NCBI RefSeq assembly: GCF_014841135.1 | Contig: NZ_JACYTN010000020.1 | Coordinates: forward strand, 28,870-92,869 | Direction: 5' to 3' | From: Paenibacillus arenosi | Lineage (GTDB): Bacteria; Bacillota; Bacilli; Paenibacillales; Paenibacillaceae | Length of the DNA stretch: 64,000 nt | Part shown: one piece after another, positions 1 to 9,313 of the stretch | How the letters are laid out: every line of letters begins with the position of its first letter | How positions within the stretch are numbered: the first letter of the stretch is position 1 | Notes under the pieces: generated by a model | What the model was told of the DNA's origin: nothing | Database searches by the model: none | The model's input: the letters and a program-made list of their open reading frames with translations, nothing else | Made by a program: the position numbers and the translations under genes

Positions 1-1
1 C

Positions 2-3000
2 TCGCATTTGATGAATCAGTCCATTCAGTCTGAGGTTATCGGCAATAGTGTAGTTGAATCTCGCCATATTGCGGACTTTGCGATCCGTACTCAGCATATA
101 GGTGAAGGTGAAATCAATCATCATCATTTAGCAGAAGCCTCGGTTCAAAGTGAGCATTTGCAGCGGGGCCTCATCCAGACGGAGCACTTGGCCGATTACG
201 TGATAACGAGCGATAAGCTGCGACCTGGTTCTGTAGGAAGTGAAAGTTTATCTGTAGGAGCTGTAGCAAGCGCTCATATTCAGCCTCAAGCGATTCATTC
301 AGCGTTAATTGAGGATGGAGCTGTAACGAGTGATAAGCTGAGCCAGCATAGCGTAGGTTCGGAGCAGCTTGGCAGAGGTGCTGTCAATGCTATTCATATC
401 GTGCCAGAAGCAGTATGCGCTGAGCATGTTGCTGAAGGAGCTATCGGCTCTAGGCAGCTTTTATCTCAATCCGTTCATGCAGATCATATTCAAGAGGGTG
501 CCATTGCAGCTCAACACTTGCAGGAGAAATCCGTTGCTTCTTCCCATATTCAGCAGTCTGCGATCCGTACGGAGCATGTCGTGGATGAGTCGATAGGGTC
601 AGAGAAACTGCAAAATCGTGCTGTTCATAGTAAAAAGCTTGCACTGAAATCAGTCAGTGCCGAGCATATACAAGATGAAGCGATCCAAACGGCAATGCTT
701 CAACCGAATAGCGTAGATAACGAAAGAATTGCGAACGGCGCTATAACAGGATTGAAAATTGCTTCAGAATCAATTCATTCTTCTCATTTGCGAAACGAAT
801 CTGTTCTCTCCGAGCATCTAGGCAGCGGTGTTGTCAATTCTCGTACGCTGCGAGCACAAGCGGTAGATTCTTCTCATATTGCAAATGGGGCAGTCCGCGG
901 TGATCATATTGAAGTTCAGGCGATAGGTCCGCATCATTTACAATCCTTCGCTGTTATGTCTGAGCATTTGCATGATGAGGCCATTACACAAACAAAGCTG
1001 TCAGCAGGAGCAGTGACAGCCGAAAAGATTGCTCGCGGTGCAATTAGTGGTGATCTGCTTGCAGAGGCAGCGGTGTCATCATCTGCAATTGCCAATGGTG
1101 CTGTAACCGGGGAAAAGATATCGCTTGGAGGAATCGTATCTGAGCATATTGCCCCTCAATCGATACAGGAAGAGCATCTTGCTTCTCAGGTTGTGAAGTC
1201 CGCCCATCTTGCGTCACAATCTGTCCTAGCTCAACATATTCAGGATGGCGAAATTGGAGCGGAGCATATGCGCCCGATGTCGATAGGCCCTGAGCATTTG
1301 AAGCCAGGTGTATTCCAGTTAGAGCATTTATTTACCGAGAAATGGGATGGCAGCCTCATTCAAGATCGTTCCATTTCGTATCAGCAGTTGGCAGACCATA
1401 CGATTACATCCGAGCAGATCGAACCTTACGGCATTGAATCAGAGTCCTTGGCGATTGGAGCAGTGACGCGAGAAAATATTTCGCAGGAAGCTGTTCATTC
1501 CGAGCACCTTGCACCTTCTTCGGTTCGAGGGGATCACCTTGCAGATGCTAGTGTGCAAAATGAACATCTTGCAAAAGGGTCGGTAGACACCGATGCCCTT
1601 GCAGATTTGAGTGTCAGTTCCGCGAAATTAGCTGCTGGTGCAGTCCGATCGAGTCATTTGGCGGATATGGCTGTATGGTCTCAGCACATTGTAGATGAGG
1701 CGATTCATTCGAATCATCTTCTTGAGTCTTCCGTTGTCCGCGAAAAAATTGCTCATCGAGCTGTAGACAGTGATCGAATCGCCATAGACAGCATCACAGG
1801 CCTGCATATTCAAAATGAAGCGGTTAACGCTCGTCATCTTACACCTGATGCGGTATCTGGTAAGCATATTCAAGCAGATACAATAGTAGGTGAGCATATA
1901 ACTGCCGAAGCGATTAATTCATCGCATTTAGCTGCTTTAACTGTTCTCGGGCATCACTTAGCAGAAGAAGTGATACACAGTCACCATATTGGGGCTGACT
2001 CTGTTCATGCAGGACATGTAAAAGAAGGGGCAATTGAGAAGCACCATCTCACGCCGAATTCAGTTACAGGTGAGCATATCCAGCTTCACAGCATTGCATC
2101 TGCCCATCTCACAGAAGGTGTGATCGGGGAAGAGCATTTACAGGAAGGGGCTGTCACCTCCAGAGCTATTCATCCGTCCTCAATTGATAGCACTCATCTT
2201 ACTCCTGCGGCTGTGGGCCATGATCATATTCAACCTAACATTATTGACGCTGAGCATGTACGGCCTGATGCTATCGCTTCTCTGCATCTTCAAGATCAAG
2301 CAGTGACTTCAAGCAAAATGGGGTTGGAGGCTGTACAAGGCAAGCATTTGGCAGAGGGCGCAGTGTCGTCCTATGTGCTTGGTGCTTACTCGGTTACAAG
2401 CGATAAGGTTGCACCGGATACGATATTGCCTGAACACCTGTCCATTGGGGCTGTTGAAAGCAATCATGTTGCACCTCAGGCGATACGCTCAGAGCATCTC
2501 GCGGTGCATACGATACACGCTCATCATATTGGAGCTGGAGAGATTCGAGCTGAGCATTTGCAGTCTCAGGCGATAGGTCCAGAGCATTTAAAACCGGGCG
2601 TCTTCCAGTTGGAGCATCTATGTGGAGATGATCAAGGTCTAGATGGCTCTTTCATTCTCGATGGTACGCTTACTGGCGAACATTTGACTGCTCATACGAT
2701 TACATCGAAGCAGATTGAAGCGCTTGGTATACAAGGTGAATCACTAGCTGATGGAGCAATAACACGTGCGAAGCTTGCGGTTGAATCTGTTCATGCGGAA
2801 CATCTTGCACCGACTTCGATTCGCAGTGGCCATATCATGAATGAAAATATACAGGGCAGGCATATCGCAGAAGGTGCCATTAGCGGGGAGAAGTTAGCAG
2901 ACGCCAGCATTACTGCTAACAAGTTGATCCATGGCTCCATCCAAGGAGACCATCTTGCTGGCGCTTCCATTCATTCCACTCATCTTACAGAGAGAGCCAT

Positions 3001-5030
3001 TCGTTCCACGCATTTGCAAGAGCTGTCTGTGCTTCGAGATCATATCGCTCATCGCGCGGTAGACAGTGAGCAGATTGCGACGGATAGTATTGGTGGAGAA
3101 CATCTGCAAGTGGATGCTGTAACATCACGACATCTGGCAGCTACAGCAGTAAAAGGCATTCATCTTGCTTCCGAGAGCATTCAAGCTGCTCATTTGCAGG
3201 ATAGGGTAATCGAAGAGCGCCATATTGGAGATCATGTCATAGGTGGTGAGCATGTAAGACCGCTCAGTATTATGGCAGATCATCTTTCTCCATTATCAAT
3301 TAGCGGAGAGCATCTTCAAGAGGGATCGGTAACAAGCCATTCCATTCGTCCACATTCCGTGGAGAGCATTCATCTTGCAAATGAAGTAATTGGCGCTAAA
3401 CAGATGCAGGCTACTTCGATACATGCGAAGCATATTCAACCGAATGCGGTTGCTGCTGAGCATGTGCAGCAGCAGGCGATTACTGCAGATAAAATTGCAT
3501 TTGGTGCTGTAGGCGAGGATCATCTGGCATCTGATTCGATTCGTGAGGATCATCTGGGAGAGAATTCGGTATCTACAGGTGCACTAATGCCGAAGTCGGT
3601 CACGAGTGATAAGCTGTCTATTTGCGCCGTGCAGTCGGATCATTTGGCAGATGAAGTCATTCGCTCTAATCATGTAGGTACGGGTGTCATTCGAGCATCG
3701 CATATTCAGCCAATGTCGATAAATCAAGAACATTTAACCGCTGGTGTCATTCGCGAGTATCACATGACTGTGGAGGCTGTACAAGGCGCTCATATTGCTC
3801 CTTATGTAATCGAAGCAGGACATTTGCAGGATGCAATTGTGGAAGAGCGCCATCTCGCTTATCAATCGGTGAAAAGTGAGCATTTGCAGCCTCAAAGTAT
3901 AACGAAAGATCAGGTAGCGCCATCTGCTATTAGTGCCGATCATTTGCAAGAGGGTGCAGTTACTGCCCGTGCTATTCGGCCGTTGTCGATTGAAGCGGCT
4001 CATCTTACTCCTAGCTTGATCCATTCCGACCATGTGCGGGTTCATGCTATAAGCAAACAGCATATTCAGCCTGATGCTATAGCAAAAGAACATTTACAAG
4101 AAGGCAGTGTTAGTTCAAGCAAGTTGGCACCAAGTGCAGTGACAGGTGTTCATCTTGCGCATGGTAGCGTGGAAGCGGGTCACATTGCGCATGGCAGTGT
4201 GCAAGCAGGGCAAATCGCCCATGGTAACGTGCTGGCCGTGCATCTTGCGCATGGGAGTGTGCAAGCGGCACATATCGCTAAGGGAAATGTGCAATCCGCC
4301 CATCTCGCTCTTGATAGCATTCAGGCGGAACATATTGCCGATCAGTCCGTGCTTGCTGAGCATTTAACAGCTGGGGCTGTAGAAACAGATGCTATTGCTG
4401 ATTTTAGCATCATCTCATCCAAGCTGGCGCTTGAATCGGTGCAGGGTGATCATCTTGCAGAGCTGTCAGTGGCTTCGCAGCATATTACAGATGGAGCGAT
4501 CCGCTCTTATCACTTGCAAGAGCTATCCGTTATCCGTGATCATATTACGATGGGTGCCGTGGATGGCGATCGTATAGCGGTGGACAGCATTAGTGATGGG
4601 CATATTCAAAATCTCGCCGTTTTGGAGCGTCATCTAGCTGATGAATCTATAGCAGGAAGACACATTCAGCAAGGCGTAGTTACCAACTCCCATCTCGCAG
4701 CTGAAGCAGTAGCAGGAGAGCATATCGCTTCGCAAGCGGTACAGTCTTCTCATCTATCTCCTTGTGCTGTCAAAGCCCGGCATGTTGGCGTCGGAGAAAT
4801 TATAGGCGTACACATTCAGCCACAGTCGATCGGTGCCGAGCATATTCAACAAGGTGCGATTCAATTTAAGCATCTTAACTTGGAAGATTTGAGTGGAACG
4901 AAACTGCTTAATCAGTCAGTGGGTGGTGAAAAATTAACGGAAGGTGCTATCCAAACCACTCATTTGGCCGAAGGTAGTGTAACGAAGACGCAGATCGCAC
5001 CGCTTGCGGTAGGTTGGAATCAGTTGGATG
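2..5030 (+). repeat. Array of 30-nt coding repeats, with longer super-repeats
   Basis: About 165 degenerate 30-nt units encode the decapeptides of the giant protein. Units are divergent in DNA, so this is an old array. Blocks recur at longer range: the segment IGPEHLKPGVFQLEHL occurs near 1285 and again near 2570, and a block like AHRAVDSDRIAIDSI occurs near 1750, 3050 and 4550. At 4145-4330 neighbouring units are much more alike (AHGSV variants), which suggests a recent local expansion. Confidence 0.9.
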
Positions 5031-5368
5031 AATCGTTAAAGCAAAAAATCGCGGGTCTGGAGTCTTCCGGGGAATTGGCGGGCACTCCTTCCGAAGCTGA
5101 TCACGCTGTAGGTATTCGTAAGGCTCCGCTTCAACAGTTTGGCAAATCTGCTTTTTCGTTTGATAATTTTGCCGAAACATTGGAAGTGAATTTGACCTTC
5201 GATGAAGCTTATGAAGATGATCAATACGTTGTCGTAGTTACTGCTAATCATCCTTCCTGCTATGCAGTTCTTAAGGAACAATATCCAACGCATGCCGTAG
5301 TGGAGCTCATTCGTACGAGAATAAGCCCGACGCCGCAAGGACAGCTCTCTTGGATTGCGATTGGTTAA
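2..5368 (+). CDS. Giant decapeptide-repeat fibre-like protein with WIAG-type tail (5' partial)
   Basis: The frame is open to the left edge and the codons before the first ATG (position 11) already read Ser-His-Leu in repeat phase, so the true start lies outside the window. About 1680 residues are roughly 165 ten-residue units of the form [A/S][V/I]xSxH[L/I]xxx (for example AVTSEHLAEG), with hydrophobic residues every five positions. Such units are known from phage tail fibres, where they are thought to form trimeric beta-helical stalks. The last ~110 residues are non-repetitive and end in LSWIAIG, like the WIAG-tail proteins of Paenibacillaceae. No membrane segment is seen. It lies directly upstream of a glycosyltransferase cluster, so I infer a glycosylated surface (spore) filament. 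A prophage tail fibre is the alternative, but no other phage gene is nearby. Repeat call is certain; role is inference. Confidence 0.85.
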   Translation, partial: SHLMNQSIQSEVIGNSVVESRHIADFAIRTQHIGEGEINHHHLAEASVQSEHLQRGLIQTEHLADYVITSDKLRPGSVGSESLSVGAVASAHIQPQAIHSALIEDGAVTSDKLSQHSVGSEQLGRGAVNAIHIVPEAVCAEHVAEGAIGSRQLLSQSVHADHIQEGAIAAQHLQEKSVASSHIQQSAIRTEHVVDESIGSEKLQNRAVHSKKLALKSVSAEHIQDEAIQTAMLQPNSVDNERIANGAITGLKIASESIHSSHLRNESVLSEHLGSGVVNSRTLRAQAVDSSHIANGAVRGDHIEVQAIGPHHLQSFAVMSEHLHDEAITQTKLSAGAVTAEKIARGAISGDLLAEAAVSSSAIANGAVTGEKISLGGIVSEHIAPQSIQEEHLASQVVKSAHLASQSVLAQHIQDGEIGAEHMRPMSIGPEHLKPGVFQLEHLFTEKWDGSLIQDRSISYQQLADHTITSEQIEPYGIESESLAIGAVTRENISQEAVHSEHLAPSSVRGDHLADASVQNEHLAKGSVDTDALADLSVSSAKLAAGAVRSSHLADMAVWSQHIVDEAIHSNHLLESSVVREKIAHRAVDSDRIAIDSITGLHIQNEAVNARHLTPDAVSGKHIQADTIVGEHITAEAINSSHLAALTVLGHHLAEEVIHSHHIGADSVHAGHVKEGAIEKHHLTPNSVTGEHIQLHSIASAHLTEGVIGEEHLQEGAVTSRAIHPSSIDSTHLTPAAVGHDHIQPNIIDAEHVRPDAIASLHLQDQAVTSSKMGLEAVQGKHLAEGAVSSYVLGAYSVTSDKVAPDTILPEHLSIGAVESNHVAPQAIRSEHLAVHTIHAHHIGAGEIRAEHLQSQAIGPEHLKPGVFQLEHLCGDDQGLDGSFILDGTLTGEHLTAHTITSKQIEALGIQGESLADGAITRAKLAVESVHAEHLAPTSIRSGHIMNENIQGRHIAEGAISGEKLADASITANKLIHGSIQGDHLAGASIHSTHLTERAIRSTHLQELSVLRDHIAHRAVDSEQIATDSIGGEHLQVDAVTSRHLAATAVKGIHLASESIQAAHLQDRVIEERHIGDHVIGGEHVRPLSIMADHLSPLSISGEHLQEGSVTSHSIRPHSVESIHLANEVIGAKQMQATSIHAKHIQPNAVAAEHVQQQAITADKIAFGAVGEDHLASDSIREDHLGENSVSTGALMPKSVTSDKLSICAVQSDHLADEVIRSNHVGTGVIRASHIQPMSINQEHLTAGVIREYHMTVEAVQGAHIAPYVIEAGHLQDAIVEERHLAYQSVKSEHLQPQSITKDQVAPSAISADHLQEGAVTARAIRPLSIEAAHLTPSLIHSDHVRVHAISKQHIQPDAIAKEHLQEGSVSSSKLAPSAVTGVHLAHGSVEAGHIAHGSVQAGQIAHGNVLAVHLAHGSVQAAHIAKGNVQSAHLALDSIQAEHIADQSVLAEHLTAGAVETDAIADFSIISSKLALESVQGDHLAELSVASQHITDGAIRSYHLQELSVIRDHITMGAVDGDRIAVDSISDGHIQNLAVLERHLADESIAGRHIQQGVVTNSHLAAEAVAGEHIASQAVQSSHLSPCAVKARHVGVGEIIGVHIQPQSIGAEHIQQGAIQFKHLNLEDLSGTKLLNQSVGGEKLTEGAIQTTHLAEGSVTKTQIAPLAVGWNQLDESLKQKIAGLESSGELAGTPSEADHAVGIRKAPLQQFGKSAFSFDNFAETLEVNLTFDEAYEDDQYVVVVTANHPSCYAVLKEQYPTHAVVELIRTRISPTPQGQLSWIAIG

Positions 5369-5379
5369 ATGAACGAACG

Positions 5380-5409
5380 TAGGCTGGATGTGTGTATACA
5401 TCCAGCCTA
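5380..5409 (+). terminator. Hairpin after the giant repeat gene
   Basis: Perfect 11-bp arms (5380-5390 with 5399-5409) and an 8-nt loop begin 11 nt after the TAA stop. The T-run behind it is weak (TTTGCG), so termination may be partial and some read-through into the glycosyltransferase genes is possible. Confidence 0.55.
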
Positions 5410-5456
5410 TTTGCGTGCAGACATTGTGAAATCAGGCCTTCTGTACGCTTGCCGTT

Positions 5457-5483
5457 ACCGCGTGCGCATATAACCATACAATA
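5457..5483 (+). promoter_or_regulatory. Candidate sigma-K promoter for the glycosyltransferase cluster
   Basis: CATACAATA (5475-5483) fits the sigma-K -10 consensus CATANNNTA, and an AC dinucleotide (5457-5458) sits 16 nt upstream as in the short sigma-K -35 element. It lies 41 nt before the first glycosyltransferase start. The consensus is short, so chance matches are possible, but the CgeB-like genes downstream fit late mother-cell expression. Confidence 0.4.
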
Positions 5484-5523
5484 TGGATAGCGATACACGA
5501 GAAAGCAAGGAGGGAGGATGAAG

Positions 5524-6471
5524 ATGCCTAGATTGAAGCGTGGAAAACGGAGCAGCAGGAATGGCCAAACGAAGCTAAGACGCAAACAACGTGCGGCACA
5601 GCAGCGTCGAGTGAAACGTGCAGGTCGTTCACGCAGCAGTACGAGTTCGGTACGTTATGCTGCTAAGAAGAGCAGCAAGCGATCACTGCTATCAACAGCA
5701 GGCACTTATGATTCCTCGCATAACCGCAAAGATCATCATCGTGTCCCCGTCGTGTCTGTTATTATTCCTGTTTTAAATGAGAGGAAGACAATTGAACGAG
5801 TCGTTCATGAAGCACGACGGACCCATCCGTACACGGAAGTCATCGTTGTTTCTAATGGCACGACAGATGGCTCAGATCGTCTGGCAGAGCGTGCGGGGGC
5901 AAAAGTGCTGCGATATAAGCAAGCGCTTGGACACGATGTAGGCCGTAAGGTGGGAGCAGAAATGGCAAGAGGCTCAGTGCTGCTATTTATTGATGGGGAT
6001 ATGGTGCTTGCTGCGAAGCAATTACGACCATTTGTGCAGGCCATACAGAATGGTGCAGATGTAGCGCTGAACCAATATTCTGGCCCACAGCAGCAAAGGG
6101 ATGTACATCCTGTTGTATTGGCTAAATATGCACTTAATGCACTACTTCAGCATTCCGAATTGCGTGGTATGTCGATGACAGCGGTGCCACATGCCCTGAG
6201 CCGTAGTGCTCTGTACACAATTGGTGTAGAGCATCTTGCTACACCACCTGTAGCCCATGCGATCGCGCTGCAAAAGGGATTGAAAGTGAAAGCTTGTACG
6301 TACATTCCTGTAGGTAAACTGAATATGCGCCGTGCTCGTTCGACTGCTGCAGATCCATTGAAGCTAGTTGTGAACAATGATCATATGCAAGCAGTTCGTT
6401 GGTTGCTCGAGAATACTGATCATCGAGGTGGATTAACGGACTTGAATCGGCAGCGGCAGCAAGTGAGGTGA
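5524..6471 (+). CDS. GT2 glycosyltransferase with basic N-terminal tail
   Basis: 315 residues. The first ~70 residues are Arg/Lys/Ser-rich and probably disordered (for example KLRRKQRAAQQRRVKR). From about residue 75 a GT-A fold begins: VVSVIIPVLNERKTI, then VIVVSNGTTDGS, and LLFIDGDMVL with the metal-binding DGD. The domain is short (about 235 residues) and should transfer a nucleotide-activated sugar in the cytoplasm; donor and acceptor cannot be read. AGGGAGG at 5511-5517 favours ATG 5524 over ATG 5518. The gene heads a tightly packed run of glycosyltransferases and is related to the next gene, which shares LGHDVGR and an ALN[QD] motif after the catalytic site. The basic tail may target the enzyme to the spore coat; that is inference. 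Confidence 0.8.
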   Translation: MPRLKRGKRSSRNGQTKLRRKQRAAQQRRVKRAGRSRSSTSSVRYAAKKSSKRSLLSTAGTYDSSHNRKDHHRVPVVSVIIPVLNERKTIERVVHEARRTHPYTEVIVVSNGTTDGSDRLAERAGAKVLRYKQALGHDVGRKVGAEMARGSVLLFIDGDMVLAAKQLRPFVQAIQNGADVALNQYSGPQQQRDVHPVVLAKYALNALLQHSELRGMSMTAVPHALSRSALYTIGVEHLATPPVAHAIALQKGLKVKACTYIPVGKLNMRRARSTAADPLKLVVNNDHMQAVRWLLENTDHRGGLTDLNRQRQQVR

Positions 6472-6476
6472 TTGGC

Positions 6477-7805
6477 ATGCAGGTATCAGGCAGTGAGCGG
6501 CGATTTAGGAGACGAGTCAGATTGAGTCGAAAACGCGGAAGAAGAGAAGCTGTACAGCGGCGTAAGTCACAGTCAACTTTGTCGCGGCCTCATAAGCAAG
6601 CCTCTGAATCACGTCATACCCGGCACAGTTCTCGTCCGAACCGTAAAGAGCATCTTACGTCAAGGCGTGTGCAGCGAACGGGTGTAAGTAGACAATCTGG
6701 ATCAAAGCGGAAAGCGATGAAACCAGTACACAAAGTGGATGAATTGCAATTATATCGCGGTGGCTCTTCGCAATCACGGTCTGCATCAAGCCAACTGCTT
6801 TATAGCAAACGTTTCCTCCGAGCAGCGGGAAATAGAGATGCGACACAATGGGGGCTAGCGGACAGAGTGTTGTCATCTTTGCAGCTGACACGCCAAATGA
6901 ATCAACGTTTTAGCCAGGCTTTGCAATTAGAAGGAGTTGCGTTTCCAGCAGATGTTCATGCAAGCTACGCAGATGTGATCGCTCTAGGCCGTAGTTATGC
7001 TGAGGGCTATGCGGATGTTCGTAACGGGATTGGTGCAGACGTCGTTCTGCTGCCGACAACGATGCGACTTGGTGCGGTTCTATGCGCCTATAACGAACAG
7101 GATAGCATTGCGACAACGTTGAAGCAGCTTGCTAGGTTGCCGTTGGATGAGATCGTCATCGTCGTGAACGGTTCTGTGGATCGCACTTTTGAGCTGGCGA
7201 GAAAGTCATTGCCAGAAGCAATCGTAGTTCATTTTGATAAACCGCTTGGCCATGATGTAGGTCGTGCCATTGGGGCTAAGCTGCTGCAAGTGGACGCAGT
7301 ATTATTTACAGATTGTGACTTTACAATAGAAGGGGAACAGCTAGGAGCTTACTTGTGGAGTATCGCTTCTGGCGTAGATGTGGCACTAAATGATATACGA
7401 CCTTTCATGGATAAGTTTGAACAGCAGGATGGCATCAGTTATTGCAAGCAGTGGCTTAATCAGGAGCTTGGACGCTCTGACTTGGCGATGAACTCTTTAA
7501 CAGCCATTCCTCATGCCTTAAGCAGCAAAGCAATTCACACGATCGGCTATGAAGCGTTATATGTGCCACCAAGAGCACATGCTCTGGCTGTGCTGCATGG
7601 CTTACACGTACAAACGGCCTGCACGGTTGACGTAATTACACAGAATCGTTTGCGTACAACGAACATCGGTCTAGGAAATCCAGTAGCCCAGCTTATTATC
7701 GGCGATCATATGGAAGCGTTGGAAGCGGTGTGGAACTGGAAGCGAGAAGAATTGAATGCCGTACAATCGGTACGCGCCGATATTGCTTGGAGGAGGAATA
7801 CATGA
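6477..7805 (+). CDS. GT2 glycosyltransferase with long basic N-terminal tail
   Basis: 442 residues. About 110 residues of Arg/Ser/Lys/His-rich low-complexity sequence are followed by a helical linker (residues ~120-185, including SYAEGYADVRNGIG) and a GT-A domain: GAVLCAYNEQDSI, IVIVVNGSVDRT, LFTDCDFTIEG. The DCD is the likely metal-binding motif. It looks like a paralogue of the preceding gene: both have KPLGHDVGR/ALGHDVGR, ALN and AIPHALS/AVPHALS. GAGGTG at 6465-6470 supports ATG 6477; a GTG at 6468 overlaps the previous stop and is the alternative start. It overlaps the next gene by ATGA, so the genes are probably translationally coupled. Confidence 0.8.
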   Translation: MQVSGSERRFRRRVRLSRKRGRREAVQRRKSQSTLSRPHKQASESRHTRHSSRPNRKEHLTSRRVQRTGVSRQSGSKRKAMKPVHKVDELQLYRGGSSQSRSASSQLLYSKRFLRAAGNRDATQWGLADRVLSSLQLTRQMNQRFSQALQLEGVAFPADVHASYADVIALGRSYAEGYADVRNGIGADVVLLPTTMRLGAVLCAYNEQDSIATTLKQLARLPLDEIVIVVNGSVDRTFELARKSLPEAIVVHFDKPLGHDVGRAIGAKLLQVDAVLFTDCDFTIEGEQLGAYLWSIASGVDVALNDIRPFMDKFEQQDGISYCKQWLNQELGRSDLAMNSLTAIPHALSSKAIHTIGYEALYVPPRAHALAVLHGLHVQTACTVDVITQNRLRTTNIGLGNPVAQLIIGDHMEALEAVWNWKREELNAVQSVRADIAWRRNT

Positions 7806-8566
7806 TGGCTCTCCTGCAAGAAAAAGCCCCTTTAACAAGTATCGTTATACCAACCTACAACCGTTATGAGCTGCTTCGTTCCTGTATTGAAGCGATTCAA
7901 TCTTATACCAATACCCCCTATGAAATTATTGTCGTAGATAACGGTTCCACAGACCGCACATTAGCCTATTGTCTAGAGGCAGGAATTACTTGCATATCTT
8001 TGCCATCCAATACAGGCTTTCCATATGCATGTAATGCTGGGATGCGTTTAAGCTCTGGAGACGTTGTTACCTTGTTGAACAACGATGTGATTGTCGCTCA
8101 TCGTTGGTTGGATCAACTGTTGGCAGCCTTGATGTCAGCACCGCAGATTGGTATTGTCGGCCCCGTAACGAATTATGCGAGCGGCAAGCAGCAAGTGCAG
8201 CATCCTTACGATACGATGGGACAATTTCAACATATCGCCTATAGCGTGAATCAAAAGCCCGATCCGTCCAAATGGCTTCATGTACAGCGTGTTGTAGGGT
8301 TATGTTTCGTTATGAAGCGCGCTGTTATGGAACGAATCGGTTATTTGGATGAACGCTTTAGTCCTGGTCACTATGAAGACGATGATTATTGTCTACGCGC
8401 CAAAATGAACGGCTTTCAACTGGTTGTGTGTGAAGATGCGCTTGTTCATCATTACGGCAGTCATAGCTTCAAAGAGCACGGCCAGGAACAGTTGAATCAA
8501 TTGATTGCACGGAATTATGATCGCTTCAAAGAAAAGTGGAACATAGACCCGCACCAGTTCATTTAA
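7802..8566 (+). CDS. GT2 glycosyltransferase
   Basis: 254 residues, a compact GT-A glycosyltransferase without a basic tail. It starts TSIVIPTYNRYELL, then EIIVVDNGSTDRT, LLNNDVIV (NND in place of DXD), and GHYEDDDYCLR with an ED pair typical of the acceptor/base region of GT2 rhamnosyl- or related transferases. The ATG overlaps the previous stop (ATGA), with GGAGGA 7 nt upstream; an upstream in-frame ATG at 7730 would lie inside the previous gene and is unlikely. The catalytic domain closely resembles that of the GT2 at 10503 (both have GIVGPVTNY/GMVGPVTNY and HHYGSHSFK/HHFGSQSMR), so the two are probably paralogues. Confidence 0.85.
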   Translation: MMALLQEKAPLTSIVIPTYNRYELLRSCIEAIQSYTNTPYEIIVVDNGSTDRTLAYCLEAGITCISLPSNTGFPYACNAGMRLSSGDVVTLLNNDVIVAHRWLDQLLAALMSAPQIGIVGPVTNYASGKQQVQHPYDTMGQFQHIAYSVNQKPDPSKWLHVQRVVGLCFVMKRAVMERIGYLDERFSPGHYEDDDYCLRAKMNGFQLVVCEDALVHHYGSHSFKEHGQEQLNQLIARNYDRFKEKWNIDPHQFI

Positions 8567-8578
8567 GGAGGGAGAAAG

Positions 8579-9313
8579 GTGAAAGGGATCATTTTAGCCG
8601 GTGGTACAGGTTCGCGCTTGCTGCCTTTAACAAAGATGATGAATAAGCACCTGATTCCGATAGGCAAGTTTCCGATGATTTACTATGGGATTGAACGAAT
8701 GAAGGAAGCGGGGATCACAGATCTGTTTATTGTAATTGGCAGCAAGTCCGTACCTTTATACGCAGACTTCATTGGAAGCGGTCAATCTCTAGGTGTACAT
8801 GTATCATTTTTAATCCAAGAGGAAGCTGGAGGAATCGCTCAAGCATTATCTTTAGTTGAACCTTTTCTAGCTCCGAATGAACGTTTTGTTGTGCTGTTAG
8901 GAGACAACTTATTTCACGATAGCTTAAAGCCCTATCTACAGCAATTCGAGAACCAAGGTGATGGTGAGGCAAGGGTGCTGCTTAAAAAAGTAAAGGATGC
9001 GCATCGTTATGGGGTTCCTGTGCTGGATGAAGTAGAACCTGAGCGTATTATTAAAATAGAAGAAAAGCCGCGTAAGCCCAAATCTAGCTATTGTGTCACA
9101 GGCATTTATATGTACGATACAGCTGTTTTTGAGCATATTCGCCATATATCACCTTCTGCTCGCGGTGAGCTAGAAATAACAGATGTGAATAATGCCTATG
9201 CGTCTAAAGGCTTGCTGCAATATAATATTTTGAATGGGTGGTGGACGGATGCTGGAACGTATGAATCGTTATATGCTGCACGTATTAAACTTGGAAGGAG
9301 AGGTAAGCGATGA
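8579..9313 (+). CDS. Sugar-1-phosphate nucleotidyltransferase, RmlA-like
   Basis: 244 residues, the short form of the glucose-1-phosphate thymidylyltransferase family. The signature KGIILAGGTGSRLLPLT is at the very N-terminus, followed by NKHLIPIGKFPMI and LGDNLFHDS, with EEKPRKPKS and NGWWTDAGT near the end. It should join a sugar-1-phosphate to dTTP (or UTP) and so supply an activated sugar, such as dTDP-glucose, to the neighbouring glycosyltransferases. rmlB, C and D partners are not in this cluster, so the final sugar is open. The start is GTG with AAGGAGG 7 nt upstream, overlapping the preceding TAA. It overlaps the next gene by ATGA. Confidence 0.85.
   Translation: MKGIILAGGTGSRLLPLTKMMNKHLIPIGKFPMIYYGIERMKEAGITDLFIVIGSKSVPLYADFIGSGQSLGVHVSFLIQEEAGGIAQALSLVEPFLAPNERFVVLLGDNLFHDSLKPYLQQFENQGDGEARVLLKKVKDAHRYGVPVLDEVEPERIIKIEEKPRKPKSSYCVTGIYMYDTAVFEHIRHISPSARGELEITDVNNAYASKGLLQYNILNGWWTDAGTYESLYAARIKLGRRGKR

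Noticed and set aside
1628..4363. Several Met/Asn/Arg-rich reverse-strand frames opposite the giant gene
   Set aside because: They are antisense images of the repeat codons, without ribosome sites.
2..5030. Regular ~30-nt periodicity as a CRISPR array
   Set aside because: The repeats are degenerate, have no constant repeat/variable spacer pattern, and keep one open frame throughout.
2..5368. Giant gene as a prophage tail fibre
   Set aside because: The repeat type fits, but no phage gene follows and the neighbours are CgeB-like and other glycosyltransferases; gene content left of the window could still change this.
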